The notes under the pieces are model-generated. The model worked only from the letters and a program-made list of their open reading frames with translations, did not search any database and was not told the origin of the DNA. Of a DNA stretch of 64,000 nt, positions 26,232 through 35,799 are shown piece after piece (the first letter of the stretch is position 1; every line of letters starts with the position of its first letter). The stretch covers positions 1,558,001 through 1,622,000 of the forward strand of contig JAVJNT010000002.1 in assembly GCA_040217175.1 (NCBI GenBank), in the 5' to 3' direction. The translations under genes were made by a program, and so were the position numbers. The DNA is from Phycisphaerales bacterium. GTDB taxonomy: Bacteria > Planctomycetota > Phycisphaerae > Phycisphaerales > UBA1924.

Positions 26232-27254
26232 ATGGGCAGTATTCCCCCGGGTGTCTGGATCGCGATCGGCGTCGTCCTGCTGATCATCGTGATCGTCATC
26301 GTGGCGATCCTCGGCCGCTTCATCAAGCTGTGGATCCAGGCGTTTGTCTCGGAGGCCAAGGTCAGCTTCGGTGCGCTGATCGGCATGTGGCTGCGGAAGG
26401 TCGACATGAACGTGATCGTCTTCAGCCGCATCCGCGCGGTGAAGGCGAAGCTGAACATCTCGACCGATGAGCTCGAGACCCACTACCTCGCGGGCGGCCG
26501 CGTGCCAAACGTGATTAGCGCGATGATCGCTGCGAGCAACGCGAAGATCGAGCTGCCGTGGGGCGTGGCGACGGCGATCGACCTGGCCGGCCGCGACATC
26601 CTCGACGCCGTGAACACCAGCGTGAACCCCAAGGTCATCGATTGCCCGGGCCCCAACCAGCCGCGGCCGACCATCGACGCCGTCGCCCAGGACGGCATCC
26701 AGCTCAAGGCCAAGGCCCGCGTGACGGTGCGGACCAACCTGGCCCGCCTCGTTGGTGGTGCGACCGAAGAGACGATCATCGCCCGCGTGGGCGAGGGCAT
26801 CGTGACGACCATCGGCTCGGCCCTGGACCACAAGGCCGTGCTCGAGAACCCCGACAACATCTCGAAGGTGGTGATGCAGCGCGGGCTCGACGCGGGCACG
26901 GCGTTCGAAATCCTCTCGATCGACATCGCCGACATCGACGTGGGCGAGAACATCGGCGCCCGCCTGCAGACCGACCAGGCCGAGGCCGACAAGAAGCGTG
27001 CCCAGGCCGAGGCCGAGAAGCGCCGCGCGATGGCCGTGGCGGCCGAGCAGGAGTTCCGCGCCGAGGAGCAGAAGAACCGGGCGCTGGTCGTGCTGGCCGA
27101 GGCGGAGGTGCCCAAGGCGATGGCCGAGGCCTTCCGCGGCGGCAACCTGGGCGTGATGGACTATTACCGCATGCAGAACATCCAGGCCGACACCTCGATG
27201 CGCGGCTCGATAGCGGGCGAGGACAACGCCAAGGATCGCCAAGGCAACGATTGA
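26232..27254 (+). CDS. floA: Flotillin-like protein FloA
   Basis: A 340-residue SPFH-related membrane scaffold: a single N-terminal hydrophobic hairpin ([13 protein letters not shown]), then the FloA core ([17 protein letters not shown] and a segment with [13 protein letters not shown]) and an Ala/Glu-rich coiled coil (residues about 245-300) ending in [16 protein letters not shown]. The start at 26232 is set by AGGAGG seven bases upstream. FloA organises membrane microdomains with NfeD partners. Confidence 0.93.
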   Translation: MGSIPPGVWIAIGVVLLIIVIVIVAILGRFIKLWIQAFVSEAKVSFGALIGMWLRKVDMNVIVFSRIRAVKAKLNISTDELETHYLAGGRVPNVISAMIAASNAKIELPWGVATAIDLAGRDILDAVNTSVNPKVIDCPGPNQPRPTIDAVAQDGIQLKAKARVTVRTNLARLVGGATEETIIARVGEGIVTTIGSALDHKAVLENPDNISKVVMQRGLDAGTAFEILSIDIADIDVGENIGARLQTDQAEADKKRAQAEAEKRRAMAVAAEQEFRAEEQKNRALVVLAEAEVPKAMAEAFRGGNLGVMDYYRMQNIQADTSMRGSIAGEDNAKDRQGND

Positions 27255-27279
27255 TGTAAGTCATCGAGGTAAAGGCGAG

Positions 27280-27308
27280 ACGCCCACGCGGAATCCGTGG
27301 GCGTTTTT
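27280..27308 (+). terminator. Rho-independent terminator after floA
   Basis: A 9-bp stem ACGCCCACG/CGTGGGCGT with a seven-base loop is followed by TTTT. It lies 26 bp after the floA stop and closes the nfeD-nfeD-floA operon before the convergent 3D-domain gene. Confidence 0.85.
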
Positions 27309-27327
27309 CATTCTACGTTTGGCGTGC

Positions 27328-28035
27328 CTACGACCGCTGCTTGCGGGGGTCGATGGCGGGCTTGCCGTCGGCGTACTCCCAGATCACCACGTCGAGGGTC
27401 TTGACGCCCCACTGGAGGGCCGCCTCGTGGCTGGGAAAGAGCAGGTCGAGGCGGTTGCCCTTGATGGCCCCGCCGCGGTCGAGGACCGGCACGACCTTGC
27501 CGTCGTTGTAGCCGTCGATGCTGAGCATGGTGCCGAAGGGCAGCAGGTCGGTGTCGGCGGCGACAAGGAACCCGCCGTTGGCGTCGACCGAGTGCAGCGT
27601 CGCGGTCTGGCCGTCGGCGAAGGGATAGCACGAGGCCGCGTCGGCCGAGTAGGCCGTGACCTTCATCGTGATGGTGCGGGCCGGGCGGACGGGCCGGCCG
27701 TTGAACCAGCGCAGGCTGGTATCGGGCTCGACTTCGCCGGCCAGCGACGCGAAGGCGGGGGTCGCGAGCGCGGCGGGCTGGACGGCCGGCGCCTGGGCTT
27801 CGACTTGCACCTCCGGAGCCTCCACCGTCGCCGCTTGCGGCGGCGTGATCGAGGCCATCGGGCTGACCGGGCCGAGCTGCTTGGCGATGATGGCCGTGGC
27901 CACGGTCAGGACCGCACCGCCCAGCCAGAGGAAGCCCGCTGAGGGCCGCCGGCCGCGCGAGGGCGCGACGAGGGCGGTCATGTCCTGGATCGGGGCCACG
28001 CAGGCCCCCGCCTCGCGCTCGACGCGCACGTTCAT
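27328..28035 (-). CDS. 3D-domain (MltA/RlpA-like barrel) cell-wall protein
   Basis: A 235-residue protein with a short cytoplasmic N-terminus, one transmembrane segment (FLWLGGAVLTVATAIIA), a Pro/Ala-rich linker and a C-terminal 3D domain: M-K-V-T-A-Y-S-A-D, L-P-F-G-T-M-L-S-I and the D-R-G-G-A-I-K-G-N-R-L-D-L motif with its conserved Asp residues. 3D domains form a double-psi barrel seen in lytic transglycosylase-type enzymes, so a peptidoglycan role is likely. The start is uncertain: 28035 follows an A-rich leader, while GTG 28116 would add 27 residues. Confidence 0.75.
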   Translation of the reverse strand: MNVRVEREAGACVAPIQDMTALVAPSRGRRPSAGFLWLGGAVLTVATAIIAKQLGPVSPMASITPPQAATVEAPEVQVEAQAPAVQPAALATPAFASLAGEVEPDTSLRWFNGRPVRPARTITMKVTAYSADAASCYPFADGQTATLHSVDANGGFLVAADTDLLPFGTMLSIDGYNDGKVVPVLDRGGAIKGNRLDLLFPSHEAALQWGVKTLDVVIWEYADGKPAIDPRKQRS

Positions 28036-28341
28036 GTCTTCGTTTTTCAAGACCACCACCGGTCTCCGCTTGCCGGCCGACCGGGCGAACGGGGCCACCA
28101 CGCCCCGAGGCTCCACCCGATCTTCACTTGCGGTCCCTGGGGCACCACCCCCTGGGGACCGACCGGCTCGCGTGCTGGCCCACGATAGGGTCCACCGGCG
28201 ATCCGGTCAGCCAACGGTCAGTTCCCGTTCTCGGACGAGGTCGGCATTCCGCGTCCGCGGCTGAAGGCAAAGTGCCCCGGCTCGGCCCGAATGCGAGCCA
28301 CGGGCATCCGCGGCGGGCCTTTTTCCCTACCGTTGGCCCGC
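28036..28341. other. Divergent intergenic region
   Basis: About 306 bp between the 3D-domain gene and the TauE/SafE gene. It is GC-rich, has no convincing coding or RNA signal, and presumably holds both promoters. If the upstream GTG at 28116 is used, the first 81 bases are coding. Confidence 0.5.
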
Positions 28342-29217
28342 ATGACCCCTACCGAGATCGTGATCTGCCTGGTTATCGGGGCCTTCGCCGGCGTGCTGGG
28401 CGGGCTCGCGGGCATCGGCGGATCGATGATCATGCTGCCCGCGCTGGCCCTGTTCGTGGCCGACCCCGACCCCGACAGCGCCCACCACCTGTTCATGGCC
28501 TCGGCCATGGTGGTCAACGCGGTGGTGAGCTTCCCCGCAGCGCTGCGGCACAAGAAGGCCAAGGCGATCCACTACGGCGCCCTGCGTGTCATCTTGCCGG
28601 CGATGGCGATCTCGATCGTCGCGGGCGTCCTGATCTCGAACCAGATCGAGGGCCTGACGCTGCGCAAGATCCTGGCGGGATTCATCGCGGCGTACGCGCT
28701 CATGACGATCTACCGCTTTTTCAAGAAGAGCGACGAGCCCGAGCTTGACGCCAAGGGCGTGCACGCCGTTCGTCTGACGGTCATCGGCATCGCGACCGGC
28801 ATGGTCGCCGGGCTGCTGGGCATCGGCGGGGGCGTGCTGATGGTGCCCATGCTGCAGGTCTTCTGCAAGATGCCCATCAAGAACGCCATCGCCACGAGTT
28901 CGGCGGTGATGGTGCTGACGGCGATCGTGGGGGCGTCGCTCAAGCTGGCGACGCTGCCCGAGCATGGCCGAAGCGTCGTAGACGCGCTCATCATCGCCGC
29001 GGCCATCTCGCCCACGGCGTTCTTCGGCGCGCGATTGGGGGCGACGCTCACGCACAAGCTACCACTGCAAGCCGTGCGATTGGTGGTGTCGCTGGCGCTG
29101 CTGGTGGTCGCTGCCAGAATGGCGGCCGACGCGTGGAGCAAGCGTCAGGGAGGCGAGCAAGCCAAGCCGGTCGATGCCCCGCGGGCCCTCGAGGATGCCG
29201 CGTCAGGGCCTGAGTGA
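28342..29217 (+). CDS. TauE/SafE-family membrane transporter
   Basis: A 291-residue permease with about eight helices and the internally duplicated TauE/SafE motif, A-G-V-L-G-G-L-A-G-I-G-G-S near residue 15 and V-A-G-L-L-G-I-G-G-G-V-L-M-V-P near residue 155. The family exports sulfite, sulfoacetate or related anions; the substrate here is unknown. The start is ATG 28342. htpX follows 80 bp downstream on the same strand with its own ribosome site. Confidence 0.88.
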   Translation: MTPTEIVICLVIGAFAGVLGGLAGIGGSMIMLPALALFVADPDPDSAHHLFMASAMVVNAVVSFPAALRHKKAKAIHYGALRVILPAMAISIVAGVLISNQIEGLTLRKILAGFIAAYALMTIYRFFKKSDEPELDAKGVHAVRLTVIGIATGMVAGLLGIGGGVLMVPMLQVFCKMPIKNAIATSSAVMVLTAIVGASLKLATLPEHGRSVVDALIIAAAISPTAFFGARLGATLTHKLPLQAVRLVVSLALLVVAARMAADAWSKRQGGEQAKPVDAPRALEDAASGPE

Positions 29218-29297
29218 GAAATCCCTTACCGGCCCGCCGAATGCATGAACAAGCAGGAAGGATTCTCGGTTCGTCCCGTGCAAAGGAGTTGCGTGCC

Positions 29298-30128
29298 ATG
29301 TCGATTGGTTTCGTGAACAACGCCAAGACCGTTTTGTTACTGGGCGCCCTGATGGGCCTGGTGATCGGCGTGGGTTACGCGCTGGGCGGGCCGAACGCGA
29401 TCCTGCCGGCCGTCGTCATCGCCGTCGTGATGAACTTCGTGGCGTTCTTCTTCTCGGGAACGATCGCGATCAAGTCGATGCGCGGCCGCGAGGTCACGGG
29501 CGGGAAGCTCTACGAGATGGTCGATGAGCTGAGGCAGCGAGGGGGCCTGCCGATGCCCAAGGTCTACGTCTGCCCGCACCAGGCGCCCAACGCGTTCGCC
29601 ACGGGCCGCAGCCCGAAGCACGCGGCGGTCGCGGTGACCGAGGGCGCCTTGCAGTTGCTGTCTCGAGATGAGTTGGAAGGCGTGATGGCCCACGAGTTGG
29701 CGCACGTGAAGAACCGCGACACGCTCATCAGCACCATCGCCGCGACGGTGGGCGGCCTCATGGGCATGCTGGCGTACGGCCTCTTCCTGTTCGGCGGGAA
29801 TCGGCAGGGCGGCAACCCGCTGCTGGCGATCGTGGCCGTGCTGGCCGGTGCCGTGGGTGCCGCGATCATTCGCTCGATGATCAGCCGGTCGCGCGAATTC
29901 GTGGCCGACGCGGATGGCGCAAAAATCGCTGGCTCGCCCGATGGGCTCATCGGAGCGCTGCGCAAGCTCGAGACGTATGCCAAGCGCATCCCGATGCACA
30001 ACCCGAACCCGGCGCAGAACAACCTGTTCATCATCGAGCCGCTCACGGGCGGCAAGACGCTGAGCGACCTGTTCGCGACGCACCCGCCCACCGAGAAGCG
30101 CGTGGCGGCGCTGATGAAGGCCCGCTAG
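29298..30128 (+). CDS. htpX: Membrane zinc metalloprotease HtpX
   Basis: HtpX degrades damaged membrane proteins. The 276-residue protein has two N-terminal helices, the family motif N-A-F-A-T-G-R-S-P, the zinc site HELAH (His132, Glu133, His136), two further hydrophobic segments, and S-R-E-F-V-A-D-A-D-G-A with the third ligand Glu. The tail H-P-P-T-E-K-R-V-A-A-L is typical. AAAGGAG precedes ATG 29298. Its TAG shares the palindrome CTAG with the convergent stop at 30125. Confidence 0.95.
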   Translation: MSIGFVNNAKTVLLLGALMGLVIGVGYALGGPNAILPAVVIAVVMNFVAFFFSGTIAIKSMRGREVTGGKLYEMVDELRQRGGLPMPKVYVCPHQAPNAFATGRSPKHAAVAVTEGALQLLSRDELEGVMAHELAHVKNRDTLISTIAATVGGLMGMLAYGLFLFGGNRQGGNPLLAIVAVLAGAVGAAIIRSMISRSREFVADADGAKIAGSPDGLIGALRKLETYAKRIPMHNPNPAQNNLFIIEPLTGGKTLSDLFATHPPTEKRVAALMKAR

Positions 30129-32479
30129 TCGACGCCGAGTTCGCCCTCGCCCTGGCGGTCGATCGCGACGTCGAGCTCGACGGTGCGGATGGGCAGGCAG
30201 CGCTGGTCGTCGCACGCCTGGTAGCTGACGACGAGGATGGGGCGGCCCGACCACTCGCCCTCGAGCTCGAGCGCGACGGGGAACTCGATCTCCCCATCGT
30301 GCACGAGCACGGCCTCGTCGTGCGACCAGGGCGTGCCCTTGGGATAGTCGGCGTACACACGCACGCCCGAGCCGCCGCGGACGCCCACCCGCAGGGGCGG
30401 CAGGTCGGCGTTGCCCGGTTCGGCGGCGTAGACGTGCCAGCCCGGCATGATGCGAACCACCAAATGGAACTGGGCCGGCAGGTCGGGGCCGAGCGTGACG
30501 CGGTCGCCGCTGGCGTAGATCTCGACGGGCGTGAACGAATCGTCGACGGGTTCGGGCATGGAGCGGAGGCGTTCCAGCTCGGCGTCGATGACGCGCTCGG
30601 CGAAGGCGTGGTCCTGCCGCATGAAGCGGAGCAAGGCGGCGGTGGAGTTCGCGGTGCCGAGGGGTGAATCCGCGATCGCGGGCGAGATGGCGCGGAGGAT
30701 GTCGGCCGCGTGGTCCAACGCGCCGCTCTCGGGGGCGATCTCGTGCAAGGTGGCCAGGGCGTTGAGCAGCACGGAGTGGGCGCAGGGCGTGGCGCCGTCG
30801 TAGGTGCTGCGGCCGCGGACGAACAACTCGGCCGCGCGGGTGTCGTAGAGGACGCCGGGCTGGTCGGGGTCGCCGAACGTTTCGATCGTGGCTTCGAGCA
30901 TCGCGACCGCTTGCGCGATCAACTCTTGCGGATCGCCCATACCAAGCACGATGCGGGCGCGGGCGAGCTCGGCAAGCCCGCCGATGCACCAGGCGGCGTC
31001 TTCGAGGAAGCCGGCGTCGGATCGATCGCCGTCGCGCCAGCTCCGGACCGGAAGGCCGTCGTTGGCGACCATGTGCTCGCGCAGGAACGCGGCGGTCCGG
31101 TCGGCGTGCTCGAGCAGCGCGGCGTCCTGCAAGTCGACGGCCGCCGAGGCGTAGGCGTGCAGCATCATCGCGTTCCAGGCGGCCAGGCACTTGTCGTCCC
31201 GCAGCGGCGCCTTGCGCTGGTCGCGGGCCTCGAGGAGCGATTTGTTGATGTGGTCGAGGCGCTCGCGGAGGTCGGCGGCGTCGAGATCGTGCTCGCTGGC
31301 GTGCTTTTCGAGGCGGTCGTCTAGGCGGAGCACGCTGGCAGGCGGGGCGTCGCGATGGTGGGGGTCCTGGAAGTTTGGGCCGCGGTCGAGGCCGTAAAGG
31401 GAGACGGCCAGTTCGGCGTCGTCCTCGGAAATCGCGGCGTGCACCTGCTCGGCGGTCCAGAGGTAGTTCAGGCCCTCGCGACCATCGACCTCGGCATCGA
31501 GCGCGCTGGCAAGGCCGCCGCTTTCGAGTCGCATCTCGCGCTCGGTCCACCCGACGATGCGTCGGGCGGCGTGGGCATAGCCGGCGTCGTCAAAGGTGCG
31601 CGAGGCTCTCGCATATGCGGTCAGGAGCTGCGCGTTGTCATACAGCATCTTCTCGAAATGCGGCACCGTCCAGTTCGCGTCGACGGCGTATCGGTGGAAG
31701 CCTCCGCCGGCGTGGTCGTGGATGCCGCCGACCATCATGCGGTCGAGGGCATGGCGGAGCGCGACGTCCGTTGCCCGGCGCGTCTCGTCGTCGACCGCGT
31801 CGCGCGCGGTGAGCAGCAGGTCGAGGTACACCGGCTGGGGAAACTTGGGCGCGCCGCCGAAGCCACCGTTGGTCCGGTCGACCATCGTCAGCAGCGTGCG
31901 CACGGCCTGGGCGATCGCCTGCGGGCCGACGTCGATGCGTTCGCCGGCTGCGGCGCTCAGGCCGTCGCTGACGGCATCGGCGAGCCTGCCGGCCTGCTCC
32001 ATGACTTCGTCGCGCTGCTCACGCCAGGCCTGCGACACGCCCTGGAGCACGTCGAGGAAGCTCGGGCGGCCGTGCATGGGCTGGGGCGGGAAGTAGGTGC
32101 CGGCCCAGAAGGGCTTGCCCGCCGATGGCTCGAGGAAGACGCTCATGGGCCATCCACCGCTGCCGGTCATGATCTGCGTAGCGGCCATGTAGGCCTCGTC
32201 GATGTCGGGGCGTTCTTCGCGGTCGACCTTGACGCACACGAAGCGTTCGGCCATGGCCTGCGCGACGGCGTGGTCTTCGAAGCTCTCGCGCTCCATCACG
32301 TGGCACCAGTAGCAGGTGGCGTAGCCGATGCTCAGGAAGATGGGCACGTCGCGGCGGCGGGCTTCTTCGAAGGCGGCGTCGCCCCAGGGCATCCACGGCA
32401 CGGGGTTGTGCGCGTGCTGCAGCAGGTAGGGGCTGTGCTCGTGGACGAGTGCGTTGGCTTCTCTGGTCTCAGGCGGCAT
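30125..32479 (-). CDS. YyaL/SSP411-type thioredoxin-domain protein with C-terminal DsbD-alpha-like domain
   Basis: A 784-residue protein. Residues 1-160 form the DUF255 thioredoxin-like domain (H-S-P-Y-L-L-Q-H-A-H-N-P-V-P-W and the Cys pair C56-Y-W-C59 followed by H-V-M-E-R-E-S-F). Residues about 180-660 are an alpha/alpha barrel like that of N-acylglucosamine epimerases. The last 100 residues resemble the DsbD N-terminal domain, ending in Y-Q-A-C-D-D-Q-R-C-L-P-I, a Cys pair four residues apart. No signal peptide is seen, which is odd for a DsbD-type domain. It is the last gene of a galE-led operon and overlaps the upstream gene by 11 bp. Confidence 0.82.
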   Translation of the reverse strand: MPPETREANALVHEHSPYLLQHAHNPVPWMPWGDAAFEEARRRDVPIFLSIGYATCYWCHVMERESFEDHAVAQAMAERFVCVKVDREERPDIDEAYMAATQIMTGSGGWPMSVFLEPSAGKPFWAGTYFPPQPMHGRPSFLDVLQGVSQAWREQRDEVMEQAGRLADAVSDGLSAAAGERIDVGPQAIAQAVRTLLTMVDRTNGGFGGAPKFPQPVYLDLLLTARDAVDDETRRATDVALRHALDRMMVGGIHDHAGGGFHRYAVDANWTVPHFEKMLYDNAQLLTAYARASRTFDDAGYAHAARRIVGWTEREMRLESGGLASALDAEVDGREGLNYLWTAEQVHAAISEDDAELAVSLYGLDRGPNFQDPHHRDAPPASVLRLDDRLEKHASEHDLDAADLRERLDHINKSLLEARDQRKAPLRDDKCLAAWNAMMLHAYASAAVDLQDAALLEHADRTAAFLREHMVANDGLPVRSWRDGDRSDAGFLEDAAWCIGGLAELARARIVLGMGDPQELIAQAVAMLEATIETFGDPDQPGVLYDTRAAELFVRGRSTYDGATPCAHSVLLNALATLHEIAPESGALDHAADILRAISPAIADSPLGTANSTAALLRFMRQDHAFAERVIDAELERLRSMPEPVDDSFTPVEIYASGDRVTLGPDLPAQFHLVVRIMPGWHVYAAEPGNADLPPLRVGVRGGSGVRVYADYPKGTPWSHDEAVLVHDGEIEFPVALELEGEWSGRPILVVSYQACDDQRCLPIRTVELDVAIDRQGEGELGVD

Positions 32480-33461
32480 CTTTGCTCATCACGCGGACGA
32501 CCATCGACGACACGTTCGCGTTGGCGAGCTCGTCGACGGGGGCGAGCTCGCCCGGCGAGCGCGCGCCGCGAGCCCGCGTGCCCAGGCGTTCGGTGGCCAT
32601 CGTGCTGGCGTGGAGGACGACGTCGACGGGCAGCGTGCTCAGGGTGATGCTGACCAGGCCGCGCATGAGGGCGGGCGCGTCCTCGTCCTGGCAGGCGACG
32701 ATCTCGGGCAGGTGCTCGTCGAACGCGTCCGCGTACCGGGCGGCGGCCTCGCGGGCCCGGGTGCACCAGGCCTCGCGCTCCGGCCCGGGGCCAGGATGGC
32801 GCATCGGCGTGGTGTTGAGGCCCTCGACGACGGCGTCCATCGCGGCGCGCAGGGCCTCGAGCTCGGGCTCGAGCATGTCGCGGGCGATGACGATGCTGTC
32901 GGCGTCGGCCTGCAAGAGCACGGGCATCACGAGCGCCAGGCGGTCGCGCTGCTTGCTCAGGCGCTGCTCGGCCTTCTGCACCACGCTGCTGGGCTCGGGG
33001 CGCACGACCGTCAGCGCGTGGCGCGCCGCATAGCGGTCGAGGCCCAGCATGACGGGCACGCTGACGCCTGGATCGGGGCCGGCCCGTAGCACGTCTCGGG
33101 CGACGGCCTGGAGGTAGTCGTCCTCGTCGCCGAAGAGATCGAGCCGCATGAGCGGGCCGAGCGAGGCGCAGGCGGGGTCGGTCGTCAGGCGCTTCCAGGC
33201 GCTGGCCATCTCGGCGGCGGGGTGGGCGAGCTCGTCGACCGAGGGCAGTACGACGCCGGCCTCCCAGAGCGGCTGGCTCCAGCGCCAGCTGCGGATCATG
33301 TCGAGGTACTCGGGCACGCGGTCGGCGGCCGAGCGGGCGGCGGTGGGGCTCACGCCCTGGGGCGAGGGCAGCAGCGTATAGACCTGGTCTGCCAGCAGCA
33401 CGGCGGTCATGACGGGGGCCTCGCGCGTGGTGAAGTGGTATGGGCTGACCAGTGCGTCCAT
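32469..33461 (-). CDS. Uncharacterised protein
   Basis: A 330-residue, probably cytoplasmic protein that I do not recognise. It has no signal peptide or membrane helix, is rich in Ala, Asp and Arg, and is predicted mostly helical by eye. It is held in the operon by tight spacing: 11 bp after the upstream hydrolase and an 11-bp overlap with the YyaL gene downstream. The ATG 33461 start yields a clean N-terminus (M-D-A-L-V-S-P-Y-H-F). Coding is supported by the overlaps and by codon use like its neighbours. Confidence 0.65.
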   Translation of the reverse strand: MDALVSPYHFTTREAPVMTAVLLADQVYTLLPSPQGVSPTAARSAADRVPEYLDMIRSWRWSQPLWEAGVVLPSVDELAHPAAEMASAWKRLTTDPACASLGPLMRLDLFGDEDDYLQAVARDVLRAGPDPGVSVPVMLGLDRYAARHALTVVRPEPSSVVQKAEQRLSKQRDRLALVMPVLLQADADSIVIARDMLEPELEALRAAMDAVVEGLNTTPMRHPGPGPEREAWCTRAREAAARYADAFDEHLPEIVACQDEDAPALMRGLVSITLSTLPVDVVLHASTMATERLGTRARGARSPGELAPVDELANANVSSMVVRVMSKDAA

Positions 33462-33472
33462 GACGCCGGATC

Positions 33473-34711
33473 TTAGGGCGAGTCCTTCGCTTCCTCCCCC
33501 GGCGGCAGGCCGAGTTCGCCGCCGTCGACCCACTCGTTGACCTGGCCGATCATCTCGCTCAAGGACATGAAGAGCATGACGTGGTTGGTGGGATACGTGC
33601 GTCGGACGGGGGTGATCCCGCTGTCTTCGAAGCGTTCGATCATGAGCGTGCTGCTGGCGAAGGGCACGGCCTTGTCGAAGGAGCCGTCGACGACGAGCAC
33701 CCGCGTATCGCCGTCGAACTGCGCGGCGGCGTGGTAGCCGTCGAGCGAGGCGTGCCGCAGGTAGGCGTGCTCGAAGTCGGCGCGATCGGCTGCGTCTTCG
33801 AAATCGAAGAAGACCGATCGGATGAACTGCTTCATGAAGGTGCTGTCGATGCTGATGCTCGCGGCGTTGGCCCCGCCGGCGACGAGGACGGCGGTCTCGT
33901 AGGCCCCGGGATTGCGCGCGACGACGGCGGGCAGCAGGATGGCCCCGCCGCTGAAGCCCAGGATGGCGCGCGGTGTGCCTTCCAGCCGGCCGTCGCGTGC
34001 GATCATGTGCGCAACGCCCGCTTCGATGGCGAAGGCGCACTCGGCGGTGCGGTCGTCGGCATGGGCGGCGAAGGCGCGGCCTTCCGCGGCGCCATCGCCG
34101 GCCGCGACGTTGATCATGATCTGCTCGGTGAAGCGCGACGGCTGGCTGAGCAGGCGTAGTACGCTCCAGCCGCGGCTGCGCAGGTCCTGCGACCACTTCT
34201 CGTAGAGCTCGGGTGGGTAGCCGAAAGTGCCGGGGATGATGACCGCGATGCCGCGCACCTCTTCGGTGGTGGCGGGCTCGCAGGCCATCCAGGTGCGCTC
34301 GAGTCCGAACGAGTCCGGCCGCAGCGAAACGAAGGCGATGGTGTGGACGCCGCCCTCGGGCTGCGCGGCGGCTTGGGCGGGCGAGATCTCGAACACGAGC
34401 GCGTTACGCTGCTCGGGCTCGACGTCGCTGGCCGACACGCCTCTTGCTGCGTCGCCGACGCGCTCCAGCAACGCGGCGGCGTGCTCCCTTGCACCGGGCA
34501 CGATCGGGCGATCCATGAAGAAGCCGACCTGGAACGACTGGTAACGACGCGGATCGCCACCCAGCGGGATGACGATGCCCTTGGCACCAAGCTCCTGTTC
34601 GAACGCGCGGGCGGGCCACGATGGCGCGAGGGTTGCGACGTCCGGATCTGGCTTCGACAGCGCTGCGGCAGCGGATGCAAGAATGGCGAGGACTGCAAGC
34701 AGGCGGCTCAT
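33473..34711 (-). CDS. Exported alpha/beta-hydrolase-like protein
   Basis: A 412-residue protein with a signal peptide (L-L-A-V-L-A-I-L-A-S-A-A-A-A). The C-terminal two-thirds show an alpha/beta-hydrolase pattern: V-I-I-P-G-T-F-G-Y near the oxyanion region, nucleophile elbow G-F-S-G-G, and late D-G-S-F-D-K and N-H-V-M motifs that could supply the Asp and His. The start ATGA overlaps the galE stop. Substrate unknown; esterase or peptidase are both possible. Confidence 0.65.
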   Translation of the reverse strand: MSRLLAVLAILASAAAALSKPDPDVATLAPSWPARAFEQELGAKGIVIPLGGDPRRYQSFQVGFFMDRPIVPGAREHAAALLERVGDAARGVSASDVEPEQRNALVFEISPAQAAAQPEGGVHTIAFVSLRPDSFGLERTWMACEPATTEEVRGIAVIIPGTFGYPPELYEKWSQDLRSRGWSVLRLLSQPSRFTEQIMINVAAGDGAAEGRAFAAHADDRTAECAFAIEAGVAHMIARDGRLEGTPRAILGFSGGAILLPAVVARNPGAYETAVLVAGGANAASISIDSTFMKQFIRSVFFDFEDAADRADFEHAYLRHASLDGYHAAAQFDGDTRVLVVDGSFDKAVPFASSTLMIERFEDSGITPVRRTYPTNHVMLFMSLSEMIGQVNEWVDGGELGLPPGEEAKDSP

Positions 34712-35724
34712 GATCCGTATCCTTCGGGGTTGGCCTTCATCCATTTCCAGGCCGACTCGATGATGGCGTCCAGGTCGGTGATTTCGGCCTTCCAGCCCAG
34801 TTCCTGCTGCACCTTGGCCGGGTCGGCGTAGAGGGCGGGCGGGTCGCCCGGGCGGCGGGGGCCGATCTCGGCGGGGATGGCGTGGCCTGTCACGCGGCGG
34901 CAGCTCTCGACGATGTCCTTCACCGAGTAGCCCTTGCCGATGCCCAGGTTGTATCGGCGGGCCTGGCCGTCCTCGAGGGCGCCGAGCACGCGGACGTGCG
35001 CGTCGACGAGGTCCTCGACGTGGATGTAGTCGCGGATGCACGTACCGTCGGGCGTGTCGTAGTCGTCGCCGAAGATGGTGATCGAGTCGCGCTTGCCCAG
35101 GGCGACCTCGAGCACGATGGGAATGATGTGGCTGTGGGGGTCGTGGTCTTCGCCCAGCACGCCCGTGCGGTCGCAGCCGGCGACGTTGAAGTACCGCAAG
35201 GCGGCGAAGGCGAACGGCGACTTCTGCCGCATGCGGGCCTCGAGGAAGTCTTCGAGCACGCGCTCGCCGTGCAGCTTGCTGGCGCCGTAGGGGCTGACCG
35301 GGGCGAAGGGGGCGTCCTCGGTGACGGGCATGCTCGGGGGCTGGCCATAGACGGCGCAGGTGCTGGAGAAGACCAGTCGCTTGACGCGTGCATCGCGCGC
35401 CGCTTCCAGAAGGGGCACGAGGCTGTTGTTGCGGTGGTACTCGAGCGGGCGGATGACGCTCTCGCCCACCAGGCTGAGGGCGGCAAAGTGCAGCACCGCG
35501 TCGACGTGGTGGTGCATCATCAGGCGTTCGAGGTGGCTGCGGTCGGTGGTATCGCCTTCCTCGAACGAGAATTGCTTCCCGCCGAGTTCTTCCAGGGCCC
35601 GCACGGCGCCGCGGTTGCCGCGCTGCATGTTGTCCAGCCCGACGACGGTCTGCCCGTCCTTCAGGAGTCGCTGCACCGCGTGGGAGCCAATGTACCCCGC
35701 CGCCCCGGTCACCAGAATCGCCAT
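34708..35724 (-). CDS. galE: UDP-glucose 4-epimerase
   Basis: GalE interconverts UDP-Glc and UDP-Gal for envelope glycans. The 338-residue extended SDR has NAD motif GAAGYIG at residues 7-13, substrate and catalytic residues F-S-S-T-C-A-V-Y-G at 119-127, and Y146-x3-K150 (YGASK). The motif R-Y-F-N-V-A-G-C and I-R-D-Y-I-H-V-E-D-L are typical of GalE. It leads the operon with the hydrolase, the unknown and the YyaL genes, and is divergent from DUF368 with 75 bp between starts. Confidence 0.93.
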   Translation of the reverse strand: MAILVTGAAGYIGSHAVQRLLKDGQTVVGLDNMQRGNRGAVRALEELGGKQFSFEEGDTTDRSHLERLMMHHHVDAVLHFAALSLVGESVIRPLEYHRNNSLVPLLEAARDARVKRLVFSSTCAVYGQPPSMPVTEDAPFAPVSPYGASKLHGERVLEDFLEARMRQKSPFAFAALRYFNVAGCDRTGVLGEDHDPHSHIIPIVLEVALGKRDSITIFGDDYDTPDGTCIRDYIHVEDLVDAHVRVLGALEDGQARRYNLGIGKGYSVKDIVESCRRVTGHAIPAEIGPRRPGDPPALYADPAKVQQELGWKAEITDLDAIIESAWKWMKANPEGYGS

Positions 35725-35799
35725 CGTGCCTCCTATCGTCGACTTCGTCGTCGGGCCGATGGTAGAGCCCGATTGCGCTCGGCCTCCGCGAAGCTCAGC

